27,867 nucleotides of DNA from Pseudomonadota bacterium (GCA_947454665.1 CANGMU010000005.1:1-27867); one strand, 5' to 3'. Positions 17,288 through 24,123 are shown, counted from the first letter of the stretch. The notes: generated by a model from the letters alone, not told the origin. Numbers and translations: made by a program.

Positions 17288-18622
17288 TCAGGCTACCGAC
17301 GCGGCGGCCATCAGGGCCTCGATTTCGTCGGCGGCCTTGGGTACGCCGTGCGTCAGCACCTCGCAGCCGTCACGCGTCACGGCCACGTCGTCTTCGATGC
17401 GGATGCCGATGTTGGCGTAACGCTTGGGCACACCCTTCATGCCGGCCGGGATATAGATGCCCGGCTCGACCGTCATGACCATGCCCGGCTCCAGCACGCG
17501 CCATTCGTCGCCGACCTTGTAGTCGCCGACGTCATGCACATCCATGCCCAGCCAGTGGCCGGTGCGGTGCATGAAGAACTTCCGGTAGGCACCGTCCTTG
17601 ATGAGCGCCGGCACCTTGCCCTTCAGAAGGCCTGCGCGGACCAGGCCGCGCGTGACGACCTCGACCGCCGCGTCATGCGGCGCATTCCAGTGGTTGCCTG
17701 GATAGACCTGCGCGATGGCCGCGAGCTGTGCGTCGAGCACGATGTCATAGATCTCTCGCTGCGCTGGAGAAAAGCGGCCATTCACCGGCCAGGTGCGCGT
17801 GATGTCGGAGGCATAGCAGCCGACTTCGCAGCCGGCGTCCACCAGCAGCAAGTCGCCGTCGACCAGCGGCTGGTCGTTCTCGCGGTAATGCAGGATGCAG
17901 CTGTTGGCGCCGCCGCCGACGATGGGTTCGTAGGACGTGTCGGCATTATGGCGACGGAATTCATGCAGGAGCTCCGCAACGATGCCGTACTCGGTGCCCC
18001 CCGGCCGGGTATGGCGCATCGCGCGCACATGGGCGGCAGCGGCGATCTCGGCAGCAGTGCGCATCATCTGCAGCTCGCCGCGGCTCTTGTAGAGCCGCAT
18101 GTCGTGCAGGACGTGGTCCAGCGCGATCATTTCCTGCGGCGGGTGCTTGCCGTGGCGGGCCTGCGTGCGCAGCGCGTTCAACCAGCCGACGACGCGCTGG
18201 TCGAATTCCGGATGTGTGCCCATCGCGTAATAGACCTTCTCCCGGTTCTCCATGAGCCCGGGCAGGATCTCGTCGATGTCGGTGATCGGGAAGGCATCGT
18301 CCGCGCCGAAGCGCTCGACGACACCAGCGGGCCCGGCACGGCGACCGTCCCAGGTTTCGCGCAGCGGATCGCGGTCGCGCACGAACAGGATGTATTCGCC
18401 GTGGGGACGGCCGGGCACCAGTACGGCGACCGACTCCGGCTCGCCGAAGCCGCTCAGGTAGAAGAAGTCGCTGTCCTGGCGATAGGGGTATTCGACATCG
18501 CTGTTGCGATGCCGGACCGGAGCACCCGGGACGATCGCGATGCAGTCCTTGCCCATGATGCGCATGAGCTGCCGCCTGCGGCGCGCGAACTCGTCCTGTT
18601 TCAACCTCTCCGTCCGGGCCAT
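17288..18622 (-). CDS. pepP: Xaa-Pro aminopeptidase (aminopeptidase P II)
   Basis: A 444-residue M24B metallopeptidase that removes N-terminal residues preceding proline. The N-terminal AMP_N domain (about 8-140) shows YPYRQDSDFFYLSGFGEPE; the creatinase-fold catalytic domain follows. The five dimanganese ligands are D262 (LLVDAGCE), D273 (YASDITRTWP), H356 (RTGHWLGMDVHD), E386 (VEPGIYIP) and E410 (IRIEDD), so it should be active. Length equals E. coli PepP (441). It follows ygfB by 15 bases and precedes ubiH by eight. Confidence 0.96.
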   Translation of the reverse strand: MARTERLKQDEFARRRRQLMRIMGKDCIAIVPGAPVRHRNSDVEYPYRQDSDFFYLSGFGEPESVAVLVPGRPHGEYILFVRDRDPLRETWDGRRAGPAGVVERFGADDAFPITDIDEILPGLMENREKVYYAMGTHPEFDQRVVGWLNALRTQARHGKHPPQEMIALDHVLHDMRLYKSRGELQMMRTAAEIAAAAHVRAMRHTRPGGTEYGIVAELLHEFRRHNADTSYEPIVGGGANSCILHYRENDQPLVDGDLLLVDAGCEVGCYASDITRTWPVNGRFSPAQREIYDIVLDAQLAAIAQVYPGNHWNAPHDAAVEVVTRGLVRAGLLKGKVPALIKDGAYRKFFMHRTGHWLGMDVHDVGDYKVGDEWRVLEPGMVMTVEPGIYIPAGMKGVPKRYANIGIRIEDDVAVTRDGCEVLTHGVPKAADEIEALMAAASVA

Positions 18623-18637
18623 CAGGTCACCCCTGGA

Positions 18638-19198
18638 TCAATGTAGGGCCGCGCCGTCGGGACGCGGCACATCGCGCAACGGCTCGAGCTGCTCATAGAC
18701 AAGCTGCACGCCGACGCGCACGAATTCGACCAGCTCGGCGTAGTCTTCCTCGCTGGACTCGCTGCCCTCGTCGCCTTCCAGCGTGACATGGGTGATCTCG
18801 GTGAAATCACGCAGTACCTCGCCGACTTCACCACCCGCGGATTCGACATCGCGCAGCTGGCCGGTACCGATCCCGTAGAGGAATCCGTGGCACCACTCGC
18901 CCAGCGCCGTCACGCGGTCGGCAAGGTGGTCCTCGTCATCGGGGACCAGCGGCTGGAATTCCATCTGCTGCCCCTGCAGCGCTTCGACGGTCGCCTCGAA
19001 GACGCCACGCAGGGTGTCGGCCACGCCCTCGCTCGCCCTGCCATCCGGCAAGATCTCGGCGAGCCAGTCTTCGAAGGTATAGGGCGATGCCGCGCAGAGT
19101 GCGCCGGCAAGCGTGCCGTGCGCCTCGGCGGCATCGGACACGGCGTGGGCCTGCGCCAGCAGGCGCTGCAGTCCGGGATAAGAAATGGTGTCGTTCAC
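18638..19198 (-). CDS. YgfB/YecA (UPF0149) family protein
   Basis: A 186-residue UPF0149 protein. Members are acidic, alpha-helical and cytoplasmic; in Pseudomonas aeruginosa YgfB has been linked to control of beta-lactam resistance genes, but the general function is open. Recognisable parts are an N-terminal helix with the segment LAGALCAASPYTFEDWLAEIL, the central LVPDDEDHLADRVTALGEWCHGFLYGIG, and the acidic EGDEGSESSEEDYAELVEFVRVGVQLVYEQL. The start is GTG at 19198 (VNDTISYPGLQ), which gives the family-like length; further upstream would run through the divergent promoter. No Shine-Dalgarno precedes it, but CATAAT lies six bases upstream on the same strand (19205-19210), suggesting a leaderless start. 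It heads ygfB-pepP-ubiH-ubiI. Confidence 0.87.
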   Translation of the reverse strand: MNDTISYPGLQRLLAQAHAVSDAAEAHGTLAGALCAASPYTFEDWLAEILPDGRASEGVADTLRGVFEATVEALQGQQMEFQPLVPDDEDHLADRVTALGEWCHGFLYGIGTGQLRDVESAGGEVGEVLRDFTEITHVTLEGDEGSESSEEDYAELVEFVRVGVQLVYEQLEPLRDVPRPDGAALH

Positions 19199-19231
19199 GA
19201 GCGGATTATGCCTGAACACCCCGATCGCCGA

Positions 19232-19260
19232 TTGCCCCGGCGGGAGCGGCGACCTATAGT
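19232..19260 (+). promoter_or_regulatory. Promoter of the zapB-like/zapA unit
   Basis: TTGCCC (19232-19237) and TATAGT (19255-19260) are separated by exactly 17 bases. The predicted transcription start, about seven bases after the -10, falls at or next to the ATG at 19268, implying a leaderless mRNA. Confidence 0.6.
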
Positions 19261-19267
19261 TTTCACC

Positions 19268-19498
19268 ATGGCTGAACATCCCCCGCAACAGGTCGAACTC
19301 GAATTGCGCCGCCTCGAGCAGCGCATCGATGACCTCGTCACCACCGTGCTGCAGCTCAAGGAAGAAAACCGGGCGCTGCGCCAGCGGCAGGATGCCTTCG
19401 CCTCCGAGCGCGCCACGCTGTTGCAGAAGAACGAACAGGTACGGGCCCGCGTCGAGGCGATGATCGGCCGGCTGCGCACTCTGGAGCAGGGCGCATGA
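19268..19498 (+). CDS. ZapB-like coiled-coil protein (TIGR02449 family)
   Basis: A 76-residue protein that is almost entirely a coiled coil: the heptad-rich ELELRRLEQRIDDLVTTVLQ, then LKEENRALRQRQDAFASERA and a basic C-terminal RARVEAMIGRLRTLEQ. This matches the small family annotated TIGR02449 that lies directly before zapA in many gammaproteobacteria and resembles the division factor ZapB. A role in Z-ring organisation with ZapA is therefore likely but inferred from neighbourhood and fold. The ATG at 19268 has no Shine-Dalgarno and lies seven bases after a -10 box. The stop overlaps zapA (ATGA). Confidence 0.85.
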   Translation: MAEHPPQQVELELRRLEQRIDDLVTTVLQLKEENRALRQRQDAFASERATLLQKNEQVRARVEAMIGRLRTLEQGA

Positions 19499-19815
19499 AC
19501 AGTGCCGACCCGGTCACCCGCGTCAACGTCCGGCTGCTCGACAAGGAATATCCGATTGCCTGCCCGCCGGAACAGCGGGACGAACTGCTGGAGTCCGCTG
19601 CCTTCCTGAACGCCAAGATGCGCGAGATCCGCGATGGCGGAAAGATCGTCGGCACCGACCGCATCGCGGTGATGGTGGCGCTGAACCTCGCCAATGAACT
19701 GGTGAAACTCAAGGGCAAGTCGCAGCACCTCGAAGGCGATATCGGTTTGCGACTGAAGCACCTTCGAGAGCGCGTGGAGATCGCGCTCGAGAACGGCCGG
19801 CAACTCGAACTGTAG
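19495..19815 (+). CDS. zapA: Cell division protein ZapA
   Basis: A 106-residue ZapA, which bundles FtsZ protofilaments at midcell. The N-terminal beta-rich part is NVRLLDKEYPIACPPEQRDELLESA; the long C-terminal helix forms the tetrameric coiled coil and includes DRIAVMVALNLANELVKLKG. Length is near E. coli ZapA (109). ATG overlaps the stop of the zapB-like gene. The 6S RNA gene begins about a dozen bases after the zapA stop, the arrangement seen across gammaproteobacteria. Confidence 0.94.
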   Translation: MNSADPVTRVNVRLLDKEYPIACPPEQRDELLESAAFLNAKMREIRDGGKIVGTDRIAVMVALNLANELVKLKGKSQHLEGDIGLRLKHLRERVEIALENGRQLEL

Positions 19816-19827
19816 TAGGATGACCGC

Positions 19828-20019
19828 GGGCGCCACCTGCGGTGTTCGACAAGCGGATCGGGTTACCTCGGACCCTAATTGAAACACCCCGGAGCCATGC
19901 TCCAAGACAGTACTGTGCATGTCCGCCTCGTGCGGAAAGCCTTACCTGTCGGAGCCGGCTCCACCTGTTGCTCCGGTTCGAGAGCAACGATTCGCACCGG
20001 CACAAGCGGGTGGCGTCCA
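19828..20019 (+). ncRNA. ssrS: 6S RNA
   Basis: An approximately 190-base RNA lies between zapA and fau, the standard position of ssrS. The ends pair: GGCGCCACCTGC (19829-19840) with GCGGGTGGCGTCC (20006-20018). Conserved 6S landmarks occur in order: TGCGGTGTTCGACAAGCGG near the 5' end (E. coli has TGTTCGCAAGCGG) and GTGCATGTCCGCCTCGTGCG followed by GAAAGCCTTA in the middle, matching the E. coli segment around GCATGCTCGGTCCGTCCGAGAAGCCTTA. 6S RNA mimics an open promoter and sequesters sigma-70 RNA polymerase in stationary phase. TAGGAT at 19816-19821 is a plausible -10 seven bases before the predicted 5' end, overlapping the zapA stop; no good -35 is seen. Exact ends may be off by a few bases. 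Confidence 0.88.
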
Positions 20020-20030
20020 CCCCCATCGTG

Positions 20031-20633
20031 ATGCCCGCCACACCTCCTCTCACTCTCGTCGACCTGCGCGCCCTGCGCCGCGAACTGCGTGCGCGCCGGC
20101 GTGCCGTGCCCCGGCCAGAACGACGGCGCGCAGCACATCGCCTTGCCTCACGCGTGGAACGTGCGGGCTGGCTGTCCGACGGCCGACGCATCGCGCTGTT
20201 CCTGTCGATGGCGGAGGAGATCGACACCGGTCCGCTGATGGCGCGTGCGCGTGCGCGCGGATGCCGGATCCACCTGCCGCGGGTCACCGACTATCGCCGC
20301 AATCTGATGCGCTTTTTCGCGTCTGGCACGGGCCTCGTTCGCGGCCAATACGGGATCCTCGAGCCCGTCGCAGGCTTGCCAATCAAGGCATCGCAGCTCG
20401 ATGTTGTGTTGATGCCACTTGTCGGCTTCGATGCGCGCGGCAACCGTATCGGCATGGGCAAGGGGTATTACGATCGCGCGCTCGCATTCCGCAGAGGGCG
20501 CCCCCGACTGAAACTCCCGTTGCTGGTCGGCCTTGCCTTCGAGTGCCAACGCGCCGAAGCCTTGCCGGTGCATGCGCATGACGTGTCGCTGGACAGGCTC
20601 GTCACAGAAACGGCCACACGACGCTTCCGCTGA
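20031..20633 (+). CDS. fau: 5-formyltetrahydrofolate cyclo-ligase
   Basis: A 200-residue 5-FCL/MTHFS enzyme that converts 5-formyl-THF to 5,10-methenyl-THF with ATP. The N-terminal basic helix (LRALRRELRARRRAV) and the signatures ALFLSMAEEIDTGPL and MPLVGFDARGNRIGMGKGYYDRAL are all typical. The chosen ATG at 20031 starts 12 bases after the predicted end of 6S RNA; the frame stays open upstream through the RNA gene, but that would be non-homologous. A GTG directly before (20028) is an alternative. There is no Shine-Dalgarno, so translation probably depends on processing of the 6S precursor transcript or on an unseen promoter. The ssrS-fau linkage is conserved in the class. Confidence 0.92.
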   Translation: MPATPPLTLVDLRALRRELRARRRAVPRPERRRAAHRLASRVERAGWLSDGRRIALFLSMAEEIDTGPLMARARARGCRIHLPRVTDYRRNLMRFFASGTGLVRGQYGILEPVAGLPIKASQLDVVLMPLVGFDARGNRIGMGKGYYDRALAFRRGRPRLKLPLLVGLAFECQRAEALPVHAHDVSLDRLVTETATRRFR

Positions 20634-20657
20634 TCACTGGAACCCGGGACCACTCCG

Positions 20658-21122
20658 ATGAACCACTGGCTGATGAAATCCGAGCCTTCCGTTTTTTCTA
20701 TCGACGACTTCGATGCGGCGCCGAAGAAGACGACCGGGTGGGAAGGCGTGCGCAACTTCCAGGCACGCAACATGCTCCGCGACGACATGAAGCAGCGTGA
20801 CCTCGCCTTCTTCTACCACTCGTCATGCCCGGAGCCGGGCATCGCCGGCATCGTCGAGATCGTCCGCGCAGGCTATCCGGATCCTTCTGCATGGGATCCG
20901 AAGAGCGAGTACTACGATGCAAAAAGCCCTGAAAAAAAGCCACTTTGGTACACGGTCGACGTGAAGCTCGTGCGCAAGATGAAGCGACTGATCCCGCTCG
21001 CAGCATTGCGCGACCATGCCGATGGAAAACTTGATGGCCTGCTGTTGCTCCGTCGTGGCAATCGGCTTTCGGTGACACCGGTCGAAGACGAACACTGGAA
21101 ATTCATCCTCACGCTGGAGTGA
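20658..21122 (+). CDS. EVE domain protein (THYN1-like)
   Basis: A 154-residue single-domain EVE protein of the PUA-like superfamily. EVE domains read modified bases: human THYN1-type proteins bind modified cytosines, and bacterial ones are found fused to restriction enzymes or near tRNA modification and stress genes. The motifs MNHWLMKSEPSVFSIDDF, VRNFQARNMLRDDMKQRD, LAFFYHSSCPEPGIAGIVEI and YYDAKSPEKKPLWYTVDVKL are nearly consensus. It follows fau by 24 bases and is likely cotranscribed. The ligand in this bacterium is unknown. Confidence 0.92.
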   Translation: MNHWLMKSEPSVFSIDDFDAAPKKTTGWEGVRNFQARNMLRDDMKQRDLAFFYHSSCPEPGIAGIVEIVRAGYPDPSAWDPKSEYYDAKSPEKKPLWYTVDVKLVRKMKRLIPLAALRDHADGKLDGLLLLRRGNRLSVTPVEDEHWKFILTLE

Positions 21123-21125
21123 TGT

Positions 21126-21180
21126 CGAAAAATTTTTCGCATACACGCTTGCTTGTATTCCGGCAACGCGTGTATATACT
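21126..21180 (+). promoter_or_regulatory. Promoter with UP-like AT tract and long inverted repeat for the lysine-rich peptide gene
   Basis: The -10 is TATACT (21175-21180) and the -35 is TTGTAT (21153-21158), spacer 16; predicted start near 21187. An A/T palindrome, CGAAAAATTTTTCG (21126-21139), occupies the UP-element position. An inverted repeat spans the -35: ATACACGCTTGC (21141-21152) pairs with GCAACGCGTGTAT (21163-21175), 12 pairs with one unpaired base and a ten-base centre. It could be an operator. Confidence 0.6.
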
Positions 21181-21215
21181 CGGACCCCGGACTAACCATT
21201 AACCGGAGAACTGTC

Positions 21216-21269
21216 ATGGCAAAAGCCAAGAAGAAAGCCGCCAAGAAAAAGGCCGCCAAGAAGAAGTAA
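21216..21269 (+). CDS. 17-residue lysine/alanine peptide
   Basis: A very short gene encoding MAKAKKKAAKKKAAKKK: ten Lys, six Ala and the initiator Met, in an AAKKK repeat. Evidence that it is real: GGAG at 21205-21208 seven bases before ATG, a recognisable promoter upstream, and two perfect hairpins downstream, so it forms a complete independent transcription unit. The composition is like the C-terminal tails of histone H1-like bacterial proteins (AlgP/Hc1-type), so binding to DNA, RNA or another polyanion is likely by charge alone. I do not recognise a named family. It is too short for ordinary gene prediction thresholds. It is flanked by the EVE gene and rpiA on the same strand. Confidence 0.72.
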   Translation: MAKAKKKAAKKKAAKKK

Positions 21270-21281
21270 CTTCGGGGTGGC

Positions 21282-21308
21282 GGCGGGTTGTCCCTAAAGC
21301 AACCCGCC
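21282..21308 (+). terminator. Hairpin after the lysine-rich peptide gene
   Basis: GGCGGGTTG (21282-21290) and CAACCCGCC (21300-21308) form a perfect nine-base-pair stem with a nine-base loop, 12 bases after the stop; GGTG/CACC can extend it below a small internal loop. There is no U-run immediately after it. Confidence 0.6.
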
Positions 21309-21330
21309 CACACCTTCAAAGACTTCTCAC

Positions 21331-21352
21331 TGTGCCCGCGAAAGCGGGCACA
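21331..21352 (+). terminator. Second terminator before rpiA
   Basis: TGTGCCCGC (21331-21339), loop GAAA, and GCGGGCACA (21344-21352) form a perfect nine-base-pair tetraloop hairpin followed by GTCATTTT. It looks like an intrinsic terminator and lies 36 bases before the rpiA start. Confidence 0.7.
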
Positions 21353-21388
21353 GTCATTTTCGGAGCTTGTTTTCAGGGTATTTCACGC

Positions 21389-22072
21389 ATGAGCATGTCC
21401 GCGCAGGAACAACAGCAACTTAAGAAGCAGCGCGTCGCCGCGGCGGCCATTGCGCAACTGAGCGAAGGCATGATCCTCGGCGTCGGCACCGGCTCCACCG
21501 TGAATGCCTTCATCGACCAGCTCGGTCCCTGGGTCGGCCGGCTTGCCGGCGCGGTCTCCAGTTCGGAAGCATCGACGGCCAAGCTCAAGGCGCTCGGCAT
21601 CCCGCTCGTCGCGCTGAACGACGTCGATGGTCTGTCTCTCTACATCGACGGCGCCGATGAATCGAACGACCGCCTGGAACTCATCAAGGGTGGTGGTGGT
21701 GCGCTGACTCGCGAAAAGATCATTGCCGCGGCATCCGAGCGCTTCATCTGCATCGTCGACGAGAGCAAGCTGGTGAAACGGCTCGGTGCGTTCCCATTAC
21801 CGGTCGAGGTCATCCCGATGGCCCGCCGCCTCGTGGCCAAGGCGCTGGCCGAACTAGGTGGACGCCCCGTTCTGCGCGGGGGTTTCACCACGGACAACGG
21901 CAACGAGATCCTTGATGTGCACGGCCTCGTCATCGAAGACGCCCGTCAGCTCGAGCAGGACATCAACCAGATCACCGGCGTCGTCACGGTCGGTTTGTTC
22001 GCTGCGCGGCCGGCCGACCTCTTGCTCATCGGCACAGACAACGGCGTGCGCGAGATGCATCGCCCGATCTGA
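21389..22072 (+). CDS. rpiA: Ribose-5-phosphate isomerase A
   Basis: A 227-residue RpiA, interconverting ribose 5-phosphate and ribulose 5-phosphate in the pentose phosphate pathway. Signatures are GVGTGSTVNAFID (phosphate binding), YIDGADESND with the catalytic Asp residues, KGGGGALTREKI, and the C-terminal LIGTDNGVREM. ATG at 21389 is preceded by AGGG ten bases upstream; ATG at 21395 (two residues shorter) is the alternative. The frame is open upstream into the terminator hairpin, which I do not count as coding. A GC-rich hairpin follows the stop by six bases. Confidence 0.95.
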   Translation: MSMSAQEQQQLKKQRVAAAAIAQLSEGMILGVGTGSTVNAFIDQLGPWVGRLAGAVSSSEASTAKLKALGIPLVALNDVDGLSLYIDGADESNDRLELIKGGGGALTREKIIAAASERFICIVDESKLVKRLGAFPLPVEVIPMARRLVAKALAELGGRPVLRGGFTTDNGNEILDVHGLVIEDARQLEQDINQITGVVTVGLFAARPADLLLIGTDNGVREMHRPI

Positions 22073-22078
22073 AACCAC

Positions 22079-22100
22079 AGGCCCGCCACCCGGCGGGCCT
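22079..22100 (+). terminator. Terminator hairpin after rpiA
   Basis: AGGCCCGCC (22079-22087), loop ACCC, and GGCGGGCCT (22092-22100) make a perfect nine-base-pair hairpin starting six bases after the rpiA stop. It lacks a U-run (TGCCGACG follows). Its last base is also the first base of a candidate -35 for the leuA leader. Confidence 0.6.
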
Positions 22101-22129
22101 TGCCGACGCGCGAATCGCCCTGCTAGATT
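22100..22129 (+). promoter_or_regulatory. Candidate promoter of the leuA leader
   Basis: TTGCCG (22100-22105) and TAGATT (22124-22129) are 18 bases apart, each four of six to consensus. The predicted start coincides with the ATG at 22137, which would make the leader ORF leaderless. Confidence 0.45.
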
Positions 22130-22136
22130 CAGTCGC

Positions 22137-22226
22137 ATGCGTCACGCCCAGCACCTGATCGTTCGACCCGCCCGCGGCGACGACTGGCTGCGTGCGCGCC
22201 TGCACCTGCGTCGCTCGACGCACTGA
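22137..22226 (+). CDS. Candidate leuA leader peptide (29 residues)
   Basis: A short frame starting MRHAQHLIVRP and ending RARLHLRRSTH, 110 bases before leuA. Four of its codons are leucine (all CTG at 22155, 22188, 22200, 22206), three of them within seven codons near the end. A perfect six-base-pair hairpin, TGCGTC-GCTC-GACGCA (22207-22222), begins inside the last leucine codon and ends just before the stop. This is the arrangement expected of a leader sensing charged tRNA-Leu, but no U-run terminator follows. Instead GGCGATG (22290-22296) can pair with CGTCGCC (22319-22325) directly next to the leuA Shine-Dalgarno. Function is inference; comparison with relatives would settle it. Confidence 0.4.
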   Translation: MRHAQHLIVRPARGDDWLRARLHLRRSTH

Positions 22227-22335
22227 CACCCCGCTCCGCGTCCGAATCAGGGCGCACGAAAATCCGCCTTCCCCCTTTTCCGCCCACCGGGCGATGTCGC
22301 GCCGCGAATCCGTGGCCGCGTCGCCGGAGAGAACC

Positions 22336-24012
22336 ATGCTCCAGGATCCATCGACGAAGTACCGCCCCTTCGCCCTCCCCGCATTCGAAGGCCGCCGTTG
22401 GCCGGCGGCGCATATCACCGCCCCGCCGCGCTGGTGCAGCGTCGACTTGCGGGACGGCAACCAGGCCCTGATCGAACCGATGGACGCCGCCCGCAAGCGG
22501 CGCTTCTTCGACCTGCTCGTCGCCACCGGCTTCAAGGAAATCGAGGTCGGCTTTCCTTCTGCCTCCCAGACGGACTTCGATTTCGTCCGCTCCCTGATCG
22601 AACAGCGGCTCGTGCCGGATGACGTGACGATCCAGGTACTGACGCCCGCGCGGCCGGAATTGATCCGCCGGACTTTCGAGGCGCTGCGTGGCGCAAAGCG
22701 CGCGATCGTGCACTTCTACAACGCGACCGCACCGGTGTTCCGGCGCGTGGTGTTCCGGCAGGATGGCGCTGCGACCGTGAAGCTGGCGGTCGACGCCGCC
22801 ACCTTGATCCGCGAACTGGCCGCCTTGGCGCCCGACACGGAATGGGACTTCGAATATTCTCCCGAAGCCTTTTCAGCGACGGAGCAGGACTTCGCGCTCG
22901 AGGTCTGCGAGGCCGTCGTCGCGGCCTGGAAACCGACACAGGAAAAGCCGGTCATCCTCAACCTGCCCGCGACCGTCGAGGTGTCGACACCCAACGTCTA
23001 TGCGGACCAGGTTGAATGGTTCTGCCGCCATCTCACGCGTCGCGACAGCGTGATCATCAGCTTGCATCCGCACAATGATCGCGGGACTGGCGTCGCCGCT
23101 GCGGAGCTGGGCTTGTTGGCTGGCGCAGACCGCATCGAGGGCACGCTGTTCGGCAACGGCGAGCGCACCGGCAATGTCGACATCGTCACGCTCGCACTGA
23201 ACCTTTACACGCAGGGCATTCATCCGCAGCTGGACTTTTCGAATATCAACGAAGCCGCGCGCATCGTCGAACACTGTAACCAGTTGCCGATCCATCCCAG
23301 GCATCCGTATGTAGGCGACCTCGTGTTCACGGCGTTTTCCGGCTCACACCAGGACGCGATCAAGAAGGGCTTCGCAGCCCGGCAGGACAGCGATCTTTGG
23401 GAGATTCCCTATCTGCCGATCGATCCGCGCGATGTAGGCCGCAGCTATGAGTCGGTCATCCGGGTCAACAGCCAGTCAGGCAAAGGCGGTATGGCTTACC
23501 TGCTCGAGCGGGACTACGGACTGACCTTGCCGCGACGCCTGCAGATCGAATTCAGCCCCGTCGTGCAGGCCGTCACCGACAGCAGCGGCAAGGAAGTCGG
23601 TGCAGCGGAGATCTGGTCGCTGTTCGAGCATGAGTACCTCACCGGAGAGGATGACTTCCAATACCGAGGGCATCGACTGGTCACGACCTCGGACGGCAGC
23701 GACGCCGAAACCCTGTCGCTGCAGATCATCCGCAACGGCTTACCAGAGCAACTGACCGGCCGCGGCAACGGCCCGATCGACGCACTGGTGCATGCGCTCG
23801 ACCTGCCCTTCGACGTCTTGTCCTACGAAGAGAAATCGATGGGTTCCGGCAGCGAGGCCAAGGCCGTCGCATTCGTGGAAATCACGACGCCGTCCCGGGT
23901 CACCCTCTTCGGAGTCGGCGTCCACGGGAACATCATCACTGCGTCGTTGCTGGCGGTGTTGTCGGCCGTGCGGCGCGCGGCCGCACAGGGCCTGCTCGAC
24001 AAGACCGTATAA
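22336..24012 (+). CDS. leuA: 2-isopropylmalate synthase (long, type II LeuA)
   Basis: A 558-residue alpha-isopropylmalate synthase, condensing acetyl-CoA with 2-ketoisovalerate in the first committed step of leucine synthesis. The barrel starts with WCSVDLRDGNQAL; metal and substrate motifs include EVGFPSASQTDFDFVR and LHPHNDRGTG, and GTLFGNGERTGNVD is diagnostic. The C-terminal LeuA dimer/regulatory domain is present (about 430-550), so leucine feedback inhibition is expected. Length and the N-terminal KYRPF lead-in match the type found in actinobacteria, yeast and some gammaproteobacteria rather than the 520-residue E. coli form. ATG at 22336 has GGAG six bases upstream; an open extension to 22192 is not supported. 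A 263-base leader precedes it and a strong hairpin follows the stop. Confidence 0.94.
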   Translation: MLQDPSTKYRPFALPAFEGRRWPAAHITAPPRWCSVDLRDGNQALIEPMDAARKRRFFDLLVATGFKEIEVGFPSASQTDFDFVRSLIEQRLVPDDVTIQVLTPARPELIRRTFEALRGAKRAIVHFYNATAPVFRRVVFRQDGAATVKLAVDAATLIRELAALAPDTEWDFEYSPEAFSATEQDFALEVCEAVVAAWKPTQEKPVILNLPATVEVSTPNVYADQVEWFCRHLTRRDSVIISLHPHNDRGTGVAAAELGLLAGADRIEGTLFGNGERTGNVDIVTLALNLYTQGIHPQLDFSNINEAARIVEHCNQLPIHPRHPYVGDLVFTAFSGSHQDAIKKGFAARQDSDLWEIPYLPIDPRDVGRSYESVIRVNSQSGKGGMAYLLERDYGLTLPRRLQIEFSPVVQAVTDSSGKEVGAAEIWSLFEHEYLTGEDDFQYRGHRLVTTSDGSDAETLSLQIIRNGLPEQLTGRGNGPIDALVHALDLPFDVLSYEEKSMGSGSEAKAVAFVEITTPSRVTLFGVGVHGNIITASLLAVLSAVRRAAAQGLLDKTV

Positions 24013-24017
24013 AGAAA

Positions 24018-24044
24018 AAGGGCGTCGCAGCTGGCGACGCCCTT
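24018..24044. terminator. Bidirectional terminator between leuA and tRNA-Gln
   Basis: AAGGGCGTCGC (24018-24028) pairs with GCGACGCCCTT (24034-24044) around AGCTG, eleven base pairs. On the minus strand it is followed by TTTCTTTATA, an excellent intrinsic terminator for the tRNA transcript; on the plus strand TTGATCTT follows, adequate for leuA. Confidence 0.88.
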
Positions 24045-24049
24045 GATCT

Positions 24050-24123
24050 TGGCTGGGGGACTAGGATTCGAACCTAGGTTGACGGAGTCAGAGTCCGTAG
24101 TCCTACCGCTGGACGATCCCCCA
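24050..24123 (-). tRNA. tRNA-Gln (anticodon CUG)
   Basis: A 74-base tRNA on the minus strand with genome-encoded CCA (24050-24052). The acceptor stem has the U1-A72 pair characteristic of bacterial tRNA-Gln followed by GGGGGA/CCCCC; the anticodon arm is ACGGA-CTCTGAC-TCCGT, giving CUG, which reads CAG codons. The T arm is TAGGT-TCGAATC-CTAGT apart from one wobble. It lies downstream of rplM-rpsI on the same strand and is followed by a strong terminator. Confidence 0.97.

Noticed and set aside
15729..17420. 563-codon plus-strand frame opposite ubiI and ubiH
   Set aside because: Same type of shadow; no start signal and no recognisable domain, while the minus strand carries both hydroxylases.
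21216..21269. AAG/GCC repeat as a non-coding microsatellite
   Set aside because: The repeat is in frame from an ATG with good ribosome-binding site to a stop, between a promoter and terminators.
22192..22335. Extended leuA start in the upstream open frame
   Set aside because: ATG 22336 has a proper Shine-Dalgarno and family-like N-terminus; the extension is low-complexity and overlaps the leader.
22227..22335. Classical transcription attenuator before leuA
   Set aside because: No hairpin followed by a U-run could be found in the leader, so only a translational or Rho-type mechanism is left open.
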